A stretch of DNA of 5,364 nt, taken from contig JAUWVE010000107.1 in assembly GCA_030617565.1 (NCBI GenBank), positions 1-5,364 on the forward strand, given 5' to 3'. The notes beneath the pieces were generated by a model. It was not told the DNA's origin. It ran no database searches and was given only the letters and a program-made list of their open reading frames with translations. This document shows, piece after piece, positions 1 to 5,364 of the stretch; position 1 is the first letter of the stretch, and every line of letters begins with the position of its first letter. This DNA is from Gammaproteobacteria bacterium. Lineage in GTDB: Bacteria; Pseudomonadota; Gammaproteobacteria; BMS3Bbin11. Made by a program: the position numbers and the translations under genes.

Positions 1-14
1 TCTTCCTGAATCAC
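1..14 (-). CDS. Possible 5' end of a divergent gene (partial)
   Basis: Reading leftward, a GTG at 14-12 opens a frame (Val/Met-Ile-Gln-Glu-...) that runs off the window edge. It is preceded at seven bases by GGAGAGG, a strong Shine-Dalgarno match. A competing ATG at 36-34 in another frame also stays open to the edge; AAGGA lies only three bases before it, which is less well placed. In other gammaproteobacteria the gene divergent from ygfB is zapA or a small coiled-coil protein gene followed by zapA, so a gene start here is expected. Five codons cannot identify a product, so the support is the ribosome-binding site plus known gene order. Confidence 0.35.
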
Positions 15-129
15 AGAATAACCTCTCCTGGGTCATTTATCCTTGAAACAAGGGTGCGTCTTTTGAATGTTCTTTATATAGAATATTAAAAAAGACTACG
101 AGTTGTTGTTATATCAGCCCATATAGTAC

Positions 130-157
130 TTGTTGCACAAGACTGTAGGAAGATAAT
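130..157 (+). promoter_or_regulatory. Candidate sigma70-type promoter for the ygfB-pepP-ubiH-ubiI operon
   Basis: A TTGTTG hexamer at 130-135 (3 of 6 to the -35 consensus) is separated by 16 bases from GATAAT at 152-157 (5 of 6 to the -10 consensus). Transcription would start near 164 and leave a leader of about 98 bases before ygfB. The -35 lies inside a small dyad, CTTGT-TGC-ACAAG (129-141), which could be a binding site. The assignment is by consensus only. TATAGT at 122-127 is another good -10 but has no well-spaced -35. Confidence 0.4.
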
Positions 158-217
158 ATGACTTTTTTCCTCAGGAATAAACCTGAATAAGGCAATCAGA
201 TCACATTATATGAATAA

Positions 218-239
218 TTATGACCATTTTCGGTCATAA
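218..239 (+). promoter_or_regulatory. Perfect 8-bp inverted repeat in the ygfB leader
   Basis: TTATGACC at 218-225 and GGTCATAA at 232-239 are exact reverse complements around a six-base centre (ATTTTC). The element ends 22 bases before the ygfB start codon and 13 bases before its Shine-Dalgarno sequence. No T-run follows, so it is not an intrinsic terminator. It could be an operator or an mRNA leader hairpin; the sequence does not decide between them. Confidence 0.4.
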
Positions 240-261
240 GTGGATGAAAATCGGGAGTTAG

Positions 262-846
262 ATGAGCCAGAGTAGCAATATTATGCCGACGTATATGGCG
301 CTGAGCAGTGCTTTGCGACGAGTAAATAGTCAGTTATCCGCCGCAGAGTGTCATGGTTTGATTGCGGGAGCCCTGAATACGCAAAGCACGGCCTCGATTG
401 CGAGGTTCTTTACTGAAGATGCTGAGTCCTTGCAGCAGAACCCTGAGTTTGCTGAGATTATTTCTCAGCTGGTGCAGGTAAGCTCTGCAGGGTACAAAGA
501 TGAGGATTTCAATTTCCAGCTACTGTTGCCGGATGATGCCGTGCCGCTGCTGGAGAGAAGCCGCGCGCTGGCGGAATGGTGCGGGGGCTATGTGATGGGC
601 TTGCTCGAATCAGGCCTGCAAGAATTTGACAAGCTGCCAGAGGATGCGGCAGAAGTGGCAAAGGATCTGGTTGAAATATCCCAGCTCGATGCGTCTGTCG
701 ATATCAGTGGCACTGACAGCGATTTGATGCAGCTGGAAGAATATGTGCGTGTTGGCGTGCAGATAATTAATGCGGAGCTTACCAGGGGCAGCAGCCCGGA
801 CGAAGATACGCGGGATTCAGTAAACGGGAATGACGAAGATGAATGA
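262..846 (+). CDS. ygfB: YgfB / UPF0149 family protein
   Basis: A cytoplasmic protein of 194 residues, close to the 192 of E. coli YgfB. Family signatures are visible in order: an N-terminal helical segment with AECHGLIAGAL (28-38), FNFQLLLPDD (83-92), LAEWCGGYVMGLL (103-115) and EEYVRVGVQIINAEL (159-173). The family is all-helical and has no established enzymatic activity. In Pseudomonas aeruginosa YgfB has been reported to dampen AlpA-dependent expression of ampDh3; whether that applies here is unknown. The tail after residue 175 is very acidic and probably disordered. The ATG at 262 is chosen because GGGAG (253-257) precedes it, although four bases is a short spacing; the in-frame ATG at 283 has no such site. 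The 3' end overlaps the start of pepP, indicating co-transcription. There is no signal peptide or membrane segment. Confidence 0.94.
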   Translation: MSQSSNIMPTYMALSSALRRVNSQLSAAECHGLIAGALNTQSTASIARFFTEDAESLQQNPEFAEIISQLVQVSSAGYKDEDFNFQLLLPDDAVPLLERSRALAEWCGGYVMGLLESGLQEFDKLPEDAAEVAKDLVEISQLDASVDISGTDSDLMQLEEYVRVGVQIINAELTRGSSPDEDTRDSVNGNDEDE

Positions 847-2140
847 GCAGTTCGCAAAACGCCGTCAGGAAGTGATGCAGATGATGGGTGGTGGGGTAGC
901 GATTATACCGACGGCCAGTGAACGGGTGCGCAGCCGGGATGTGCTGTATCCATTTCGTGCTTCCAGCGATTTTTATTACCTTACACATTTTAATGAACCG
1001 GAAGCCGTTGCGGTGCTGGTGCCGGGTCGGGAACATGGTGAGTTCATCATGTTTTGCCGGGAAAGAGATCCGGATAAAGAAATCTGGGATGGGCGGCGTG
1101 CCGGGCTGGAAGGCGTTTGTGAATATTACGGCGCGGATGATGCCTTTCCGATCACGGATATAGACGAGATCGTGCCGGGCTTGCTGGAGAATCGTGAAAA
1201 AGTATTTTACAGTATGGGTGCCAACGATGAATTTGATTCACGATTGATGACCTGGGTTAACGAGGTGCGCAGCAAGGCACGCACCGGGATTACGGCGCCG
1301 GCCGAGATACTTGATCTTGGCCATATCTTGCATGAAATGCGGCTGGTGAAGCGTTGTGAAGAAAAGGCTCTTATACAGAAGGCCTGTAAAATTTCAGCAC
1401 GTGCTCACAGGCAGGCGATGAAAGTATGCAAACCCGGCATGAAAGAATACGAAATTGAAGCGGAGTTTCAGTATATCTTTCGCAAGAAGGGCAGTGAATT
1501 TCCGGCTTATCCCCCGATAGTGGCTACCGGCGAGAATGCCTGTGTGCTGCATTACATAGAGAACAGGGCTGAGCTAAAAGACGGTGATATGCTGCTGATC
1601 GATGCCGGTTGTGAAATCGATGGCTATGCTGCAGACATCTCACGCAGTTTTCCTGTCAATGGTAAATTCAGCGCCGAACAGCGTGCCCTGTATGAAATAG
1701 TACTTGCTGCACAGCAGGCGGCGATGGATACCATTAAACCCGGAACGACCTGGGATATGCCGCATAAGGCAGCAGTACGCGTGATTACAGAGGGATTGAT
1801 TGAGCACGGCCTGTTGCAGGGTGATGTGGATGAACTGGTCGGCAACGAAGCCTACCAGCGTTTCTATATGCACAAAACCGGCCACTGGCTGGGACTGGAT
1901 GTGCATGATGTTGGTGATTATAAAGTTAATGACAACTGGCGTGAGCTTGAATGCGGCATGATAATGACCGTTGAACCGGGCCTCTATATCACGGCTGGCG
2001 CGGAAGATGTTGATGAACGATGGTGGAATATTGGTATTCGTATTGAAGACGACGTCGCTGTGACGAAGAATGGTTATGAGGTACTGAGTATTGATGCGCC
2101 GAAGCAGATTGATGATATTGAGCATTTGATGAAAAGGTGA
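839..2140 (+). CDS. pepP: Xaa-Pro aminopeptidase (aminopeptidase P)
   Basis: A cytoplasmic metallopeptidase of clan MG (family M24) that removes an N-terminal residue when proline is second; E. coli PepP uses two manganese ions. The protein has 433 residues (E. coli: 441). The N-terminal domain (about 1-165) contains SSDFYYLTHFNEPEAV, typical of PepP. The catalytic pita-bread domain follows. All five metal ligands are present, numbered from the 839 start: D255 (LLIDAG), D266 (AADISR), H349 (GHWLGLDVHD), E379 (TVEPG) and E403 (IRIEDD). The conserved H238 (VLHYIEN), H356 and R401 are also there, so the enzyme should be active. I prefer the ATG at 839 because GGGA (826-829) lies nine bases upstream. 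The ATG at 830 would add three residues but sits directly against that site. Either start overlaps ygfB, suggesting translational coupling. Confidence 0.97.
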   Translation: MNEQFAKRRQEVMQMMGGGVAIIPTASERVRSRDVLYPFRASSDFYYLTHFNEPEAVAVLVPGREHGEFIMFCRERDPDKEIWDGRRAGLEGVCEYYGADDAFPITDIDEIVPGLLENREKVFYSMGANDEFDSRLMTWVNEVRSKARTGITAPAEILDLGHILHEMRLVKRCEEKALIQKACKISARAHRQAMKVCKPGMKEYEIEAEFQYIFRKKGSEFPAYPPIVATGENACVLHYIENRAELKDGDMLLIDAGCEIDGYAADISRSFPVNGKFSAEQRALYEIVLAAQQAAMDTIKPGTTWDMPHKAAVRVITEGLIEHGLLQGDVDELVGNEAYQRFYMHKTGHWLGLDVHDVGDYKVNDNWRELECGMIMTVEPGLYITAGAEDVDERWWNIGIRIEDDVAVTKNGYEVLSIDAPKQIDDIEHLMKR

Positions 2141-2155
2141 CTCAATTACAAGCAG

Positions 2156-2176
2156 AAAGTTAAAAGTGGAAAGTGG
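2156..2176 (+). repeat. Three tandem heptamers (consensus AAAGTGG)
   Basis: AAAGTTA (2156-2162), AAAGTGG (2163-2169) and AAAGTGG (2170-2176) stand in exact register with a seven-base period, starting 15 bases after the pepP stop. Two copies are identical and the first differs at its last two bases. Short heptameric repeats of this sort can be dispersed in bacterial genomes, but only this one array is visible here. Confidence 0.6.
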
Positions 2177-2180
2177 CTCT

Positions 2181-2202
2181 TGTGGGAGGCGCGCCTCCCA
2201 CA
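2181..2202. repeat. Perfect 22-nt GC-rich palindrome, possible REP-like element
   Basis: TGTGGGAGGCG (2181-2191) is followed immediately by its exact reverse complement CGCCTCCCACA (2192-2202). As RNA it can form a 9-bp stem with a CGCG loop, extendable by one U-G pair. The TGTGGGAG-type arm resembles the stems of REP sequences in Pseudomonas and relatives, and the position between genes of an operon suits REP elements. The bases after it (GTTCTTTAT) are only weakly U-rich, so it is a poor terminator but could attenuate transcription or protect the upstream mRNA end. The REP-like assignment is from resemblance only. Confidence 0.55.
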
Positions 2203-2248
2203 GTTCTTTATAGAATTAATAGAGGTGCCCTGATTTGGGGTTATTTAC

Positions 2249-3499
2249 ATGAAGAAAAAACAGTATGACCTGATCATTGTGGGCGGCGGCATGGCGGGTG
2301 CCAGTCTGGCCTGTGCGCTGGCGGATACAGGTATTCGTATGGCTATCATCGAAGCCGTGCCCTGGCAGTCTGATCAGCAGCCTAGCTATGATGTGCGGAC
2401 TATTTCTCTTTCACATGGCTCCCGATTAATCTATGAAACGATGGGCATCTGGCAGAAAATTGATAAAAATGCAGTATGCCCGATACATCGTATCCATGTG
2501 TCAGATCGCGGCCACCCGGGTATCACACACCTTGACAGAAAGGATGCCGATGTTGAGGCGCTGGGTTACGTAATCGAAAATCGCGCTTTGGGTGCGGCCC
2601 TGATGACCCGGCTTGAGTCACTGGAGCATGTCGATATCATCAGCCCAGCTGTGGTCAGCGATATCGATGTTGCTGATGACTTTGCAACACTTACTTGCAC
2701 AACGGATGGTGAGGATATTACCTTACAGGGCAAGCTGGTGGTTATTGCCGATGGCGGGCGTTCGGGTTTGCGGGAGAAGCTGGGTTTTCAGTCCACCACA
2801 GATGATTACCGGCAGACTGCTATCGTCTGCAATGTCACACCCGGGAAAAATCACCGGCATTGTGCCTATGAAAGATTTACCCCGTCTGGCCCGCTTGCCA
2901 TGCTGCCGATGAATGATGACCGTTGCTGGTGTGTCTGGGCAGTCGATGAAGCAGATGTAGAAGAACTTACTGCTATGCCCGAAGACCAGTTTCTGGAACG
3001 TTTGCAGCAGCAGTTTGGTGACCGTTTAGGGCGTTTCTCACGGGCTGGCAGGCGCTACGCTTATCCGCTGGCGAGAAATCGTGTTAAGACACATACTGGC
3101 AGGCGCGTGGTGCTGGTAGGCAATGCTGCGCATACTGTTCATCCGGTTGCGGCGCAGGGCTTTAACCTGGGGCTGAGAGACGTGGCCTGGCTGGCGGAAG
3201 TACTTGCACAGGCGCATGATCAGCAGCAGGATCCGGGGTCATCGGATGTTCTTCAGCAATATGAAAAGATACGCAATAAAGATACGCAGCGTGTGACAGG
3301 ATTTACGCATGGCATGATCAAGGTATTCACGAGTCGCCTGCCGCCGGTGATCGCAGCTAGAAATCTGGGCCTGCTTGCCACGGATATATTTCCAGAGCTG
3401 AAGCAGGCGTTGCTGAAACGGACCATGGGCCTGACAGGGCGGCAGTCCCGTCTGGCACGTGGCCTGGAATTAAAGGGTAATCTTAACAATAATGCCTGA
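2249..3499 (+). CDS. ubiH: 2-octaprenyl-6-methoxyphenol hydroxylase, flavin monooxygenase
   Basis: A class A FAD monooxygenase of the UbiH/COQ6 family. In E. coli UbiH hydroxylates C1 of the ubiquinone ring, using NAD(P)H and O2, within the soluble Ubi complex. It has 416 residues (E. coli: 392). An N-terminal Rossmann segment IIVGGGMAGASLA carries GxGxxG at G12-G14-G17. The DG motif is IADGG (D168-G169). The second FAD motif is VVLVGNAAHTVHPVAAQGFNLG (about 287-308), with GN in place of GD as in E. coli UbiH. UbiH rather than UbiI is supported by VSDRGHPG (84-91), ERFTPSGPLAMLPM (208-221) and the C-terminal ARNLGLLATDIF (370-381) and KRTMGL (390-395) segments. A302 sits where HP(I/V)AGQG normally has glycine. 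The C-terminus is extended by about 20 residues. The start is the ATG at 2249, with GGGG at 2237-2240 as a modest ribosome-binding site. It lies 108 bp after pepP and overlaps ubiI by eight bases. Confidence 0.95.
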   Translation: MKKKQYDLIIVGGGMAGASLACALADTGIRMAIIEAVPWQSDQQPSYDVRTISLSHGSRLIYETMGIWQKIDKNAVCPIHRIHVSDRGHPGITHLDRKDADVEALGYVIENRALGAALMTRLESLEHVDIISPAVVSDIDVADDFATLTCTTDGEDITLQGKLVVIADGGRSGLREKLGFQSTTDDYRQTAIVCNVTPGKNHRHCAYERFTPSGPLAMLPMNDDRCWCVWAVDEADVEELTAMPEDQFLERLQQQFGDRLGRFSRAGRRYAYPLARNRVKTHTGRRVVLVGNAAHTVHPVAAQGFNLGLRDVAWLAEVLAQAHDQQQDPGSSDVLQQYEKIRNKDTQRVTGFTHGMIKVFTSRLPPVIAARNLGLLATDIFPELKQALLKRTMGLTGRQSRLARGLELKGNLNNNA

Positions 3500-4664
3500 T
3501 CAGCAAACTGATATCTTTATCGTCGGTGCCGGCATGGTCGGTTCAGCCGCCGCCCTGTCTTTTGCCCGGGCAGGCTTCAGTGTCAGTCTGGTTGAGGCCA
3601 ACGAACTGCCGCAATGGTCTGCATCAGAATATAATTTACGTGTCTGCGCTATTAGCGCGGCGTCCAAAAGATTACTGAAGAATGTCGGTGTCTGGCAGCA
3701 AATACTGGATAGTCGGGCATCCCCGTATGAACACATGCACGTATGGGATGACAGCGGTAGTCTGGATTTCGATGCGGCAGACAGTGGTCAGGCACATCTT
3801 GGCTATATCGTTGAAAATAATCTTATTAATGCCAGTTTGATAAAGCAGTGCCAAAGCCAGTCAAACATCAGCCTGCTGACGGCCAGCCGATTATCATCCA
3901 TGACCTGGGCAGATGATCAGGTTCAAATAAAACTGGATAACGGTAATGATATCAATAGTCGCCTGCTGATTGCTGCCGACGGGGGTAATTCACAGCTGCG
4001 TCGGCTGTCGGGGATAGAAAGTACCCTCCATGATTACCAGCAGACAGGAATTGTGGCCAGAGTCAGGACATCATTGCCACATGAGAATACAGCCTGGCAG
4101 CGGTTTCTTGCTAGCGGCCCATTGGCCCTGTTGCCCTTGTCAGATGGCAGTTGTTCGATCGTCTGGTCTGCAGATAGTGCGCGTGCTGAAGAGCTGCTAT
4201 TGCTGAATGATGTTGATTTCTCTGAGCAGCTGGCTGTCGCTTTTGAGCATCGGCTGGGGGATGTTGAAGTACTCAGCCCACGTGCAGGTTTCCCGTTAAT
4301 GCTGGCCAATGCCAGGACCTATGTCAAAGATCGCGTTGTACTATTGGGTGATGCGGCTCACAGAGTTCACCCGCTGGCTGGTCAGGGGGTCAATCTCGGT
4401 TTTCAGGATGTCGCAGAGCTCTCATCAATACTGCTTGAGTCGGTAGCCAATGGTCGGGATATTGCAGACCCTTTATATTTGAGAAGATATGCGCGCAGCC
4501 GCCGTGCAGAGGTGAGTTTAATGCTTGCCGGAATGGATGGCATACAGCGTATTTTCACCAGCCGCCGACTGCTTGTACAAAAGTCGCGCAGGCTTGCAAT
4601 GAAAATGATTGATCGACTGCCACCGGTTAAACAGTTCCTGGTAGATCGTGCATTAGGAAACTGA
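3492..4664 (+). CDS. ubiI: UbiI-type 2-octaprenylphenol hydroxylase (formerly VisC), flavin monooxygenase
   Basis: A second UbiH/COQ6-family FAD monooxygenase, 390 residues (E. coli UbiI: 400). In E. coli UbiI adds the C5 hydroxyl during aerobic ubiquinone synthesis. FAD motifs in order: IFIVGAGMVGSAAA with GxGxxG (G12-G14-G17), IAADGGNS (D163-G164) and VVLLGDAAHRVHPLAGQGVNLGF (about 282-304) with the canonical GD (G286-D287). UbiI-specific resemblance includes NLRVCAISAASKRLL (48-62), RASPYEHMHVWDDSG (75-89), HLGYIVEN (102-109), YLRRYARSRR (329-338) and the C-terminal LPPVKQFLVDRALG (376-389). The start codon overlaps the end of ubiH. The only purine-rich site (AAAGGG, 3472-3477) is 14 bases upstream, so translation probably depends on coupling to ubiH. 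It appears to be the last gene of the operon. Related paralogues such as UbiF or UbiL act at other ring positions, so the exact carbon is inferred from similarity and gene order. Confidence 0.92.
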   Translation: MPDQQTDIFIVGAGMVGSAAALSFARAGFSVSLVEANELPQWSASEYNLRVCAISAASKRLLKNVGVWQQILDSRASPYEHMHVWDDSGSLDFDAADSGQAHLGYIVENNLINASLIKQCQSQSNISLLTASRLSSMTWADDQVQIKLDNGNDINSRLLIAADGGNSQLRRLSGIESTLHDYQQTGIVARVRTSLPHENTAWQRFLASGPLALLPLSDGSCSIVWSADSARAEELLLLNDVDFSEQLAVAFEHRLGDVEVLSPRAGFPLMLANARTYVKDRVVLLGDAAHRVHPLAGQGVNLGFQDVAELSSILLESVANGRDIADPLYLRRYARSRRAEVSLMLAGMDGIQRIFTSRRLLVQKSRRLAMKMIDRLPPVKQFLVDRALGN

Positions 4665-4721
4665 AGAGGAAGCTAACGGGGAAATTACAATAAAAAAACA
4701 GTATTATTTATTGAAATTATT

Positions 4722-4758
4722 AAAAAAAACTTGTTGGATTGAGGTACTCAGCTAGAAT
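4722..4758 (+). promoter_or_regulatory. Candidate promoter with an upstream A-tract for the binding-protein gene
   Basis: TTGTTG at 4731-4736 and TAGAAT at 4753-4758 (5 of 6 to the -10 consensus) are 16 bases apart, the same -35 hexamer and spacing as the candidate before ygfB. An eight-base A-tract (4722-4729) lies directly upstream and a seven-base one at 4692-4698, about three helical turns further, an arrangement resembling an UP element. Transcription would start near 4765 and leave a leader of about 130 bases. I see no GC-rich stem with a T-run between the ubiI stop and this promoter, so read-through from the operon is possible. Confidence 0.4.
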
Positions 4759-4791
4759 AAATATTAATTATGTAGTATCTATAGCCGTAAT

Positions 4792-4828
4792 GTGTGGGGG
4801 CGTGGCAGATTTTTCCGCATCTGTACAC
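4792..4828 (+). other. Possible bulged stem-loop in the leader of the binding-protein gene
   Basis: CAGAT (4806-4810) pairs with ATCTG (4819-4823) around an eight-base loop, plus a G-U pair at its base (4805-4824). Outside a nine-base G-rich bulge (4796-4804), GTGT (4792-4795) pairs with ACAC (4825-4828). An alternative pairing of GTGG (4802-4805) with CCGC (4815-4818) is mutually exclusive with the inner stem. The structure is weak and matches no riboswitch class that I recognise. Confidence 0.22.
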
Positions 4829-4851
4829 GAATAATAAATTAAATGGACATT

Positions 4852-4873
4852 TTTGCTGATCCTTATCGGCAAA
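4852..4873 (+). promoter_or_regulatory. Leader hairpin just upstream of the binding-protein ribosome-binding site
   Basis: TTTGCTGAT (4852-4860) and ATCGGCAAA (4865-4873) form a nine-base-pair RNA stem with one T-G wobble (4857-4868) and a four-base CCTT loop. It ends nine bases before the Shine-Dalgarno GGAGGA (4883-4888). No T-run follows. It could affect mRNA stability or translation, or be a protein-binding dyad in DNA. Confidence 0.4.
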
Positions 4874-4896
4874 GCAGTGTTTGGAGGAAGAGTCAG

Positions 4897-5364
4897 ATGA
4901 AGCAGAGAAAAAAAATTATTTACGCAGCTGTCTGTGGTGCGGCTATTGCGCTGGGTGCAATGTTTCAAACAGCGACAGCTGCCACCCTTAATTTTGCCAT
5001 ACAGCCTATACTCGGCGAGGAAGCAACCAGGAAATCCTTTCAGCCGCTGGCCGATTATTTCGCCAGGGTTACCGGTGATGAAGTTATTATCCACACTGCG
5101 CGTGACTTTCCTGAATACTGGGTCAATCAGAAAAAAAATAATCCCTATGAAATCATTATGGATAATGCCTTCTTCACTGATTATCGAATAGAAAAAGCGG
5201 ACTGGGTTTCTCTTGCTAAAGTGCCGGGCCTGGTCAGTTACACCCTGGTAGTCACAGCAGATAATGCCGTGTTTGAGGCCAGTGAACTGGTTGGCATGCG
5301 AATCGCATCAGGAATGCCGCCTGCGCCATCGGGTGTTTTCCTTGGTCAGATGTTCAGAAACCCG
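4897..5364 (+). CDS. PhnD-like periplasmic substrate-binding protein (3' end outside window)
   Basis: An open frame of 156 codons continues to the last base without a stop. The start is firm: GGAGGA (4883-4888) lies eight bases before the ATG. The N-terminus is a standard Sec signal peptide: basic MKQRKK, a hydrophobic stretch about 7-23, and an ATA cleavage motif after residue 28. The mature part begins TLNFAIQPIL and has the layout of the PhnD / SsuA / transferrin-like binding-protein superfamily: SFQPLADYFARVTG (39-52), PYEIIMDNAFFTDYR (80-94), YTLVVTADNAVFEASELVGMRIA (112-134), then a PPAPSG segment (138-143). Full-length relatives have roughly 280-300 residues, so about half is present. 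PhnD proteins bind phosphonate or phosphite, but stand-alone homologues have varied or unknown ligands. No transporter genes are visible, so the ligand is not assigned. It follows ubiI after a 232-bp gap and is probably a separate unit. Confidence 0.87.
   Translation, partial: MKQRKKIIYAAVCGAAIALGAMFQTATAATLNFAIQPILGEEATRKSFQPLADYFARVTGDEVIIHTARDFPEYWVNQKKNNPYEIIMDNAFFTDYRIEKADWVSLAKVPGLVSYTLVVTADNAVFEASELVGMRIASGMPPAPSGVFLGQMFRNP

Noticed and set aside
41..53. CCTTG-AAA-CAAGG resembling the CCTTGAACCAAGG stretch near the 3' end of E. coli 6S RNA
   Set aside because: The surrounding bases do not form the long closing stem of 6S RNA, and known gene order would put ssrS further left, beyond zapA.
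190..205. Possible CRP site around TCACA at 201-205
   Set aside because: The required TGTGA half-site at the correct distance is absent.
588..857. Reverse-strand open frame across the ygfB-pepP junction
   Set aside because: Serine-rich low-complexity translation, typical of the complement of an acidic coding region; no ribosome-binding site stands out.
1640..2125. Reverse-strand open frame of 161 codons inside pepP
   Set aside because: It lies opposite a fully conserved pepP catalytic domain, resembles no family I know, and is best explained as an antisense shadow.
2181..2215. Rho-independent terminator between pepP and ubiH
   Set aside because: The stem is strong but the following GTTCTTTATAG is not a proper U-tract, and ubiH has no clear promoter of its own downstream of it.
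4665..4730. Intrinsic terminator after ubiI
   Set aside because: The stretch is A-rich with no GC-rich stem followed by a T-run on the forward strand.
4768..5094. Reverse-strand open frame of 108 codons over the last intergenic region
   Set aside because: It runs antisense through the signal peptide of the binding protein and has no recognisable domain.
4934..5191. Forward open frame of 85 codons
   Set aside because: It is out of frame within the binding-protein gene, which has a strong ribosome-binding site, signal peptide and family motifs.

Overview
The window looks like chromosomal DNA of a gammaproteobacterium. It carries the conserved block ygfB - pepP - ubiH - ubiI in the order known from Escherichia coli and Pseudomonas. 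The proteins match those families along their whole length. Aerobic ubiquinone synthesis by two UbiH/COQ6-type flavin hydroxylases in tandem is typical of this class. Base composition is balanced inside the genes and AT-rich in the flanks. The genus cannot be named from the sequence.

Layout. Positions 1-261 are a probable divergent intergenic region. It holds a candidate promoter and a perfect hairpin ahead of ygfB. At the extreme left edge there may be the first few codons of a leftward gene, where other gammaproteobacteria carry zapA or a small coiled-coil gene. Positions 262-4664 are a compact forward operon. ygfB and pepP overlap, ubiH and ubiI overlap, and the only gap (108 bp, between pepP and ubiH) holds three tandem heptamers and a perfect 22-nt GC-rich palindrome. 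Positions 4665-4896 are AT-rich and contain a candidate promoter and a potentially structured leader. Position 4897 to the right edge is the 5' part of an exported PhnD-like periplasmic binding protein, cut off by the window end.

How the genes work together. UbiH and UbiI carry out two of the three aromatic-ring hydroxylations of aerobic ubiquinone synthesis and belong to the same soluble Ubi complex in E. coli. PepP (an Xaa-Pro aminopeptidase) and YgfB (UPF0149) have no established biochemical link to that pathway but are conserved neighbours. The binding-protein gene has its own ribosome-binding site and probably its own promoter, so it is most likely a separate transcription unit.

The coding content is ordinary. 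The less explained material is in the three non-coding stretches: the heptamers plus palindrome at 2156-2202, the ygfB leader hairpin, and the leader of the binding-protein gene. I found no convincing evidence of a wholly new system.
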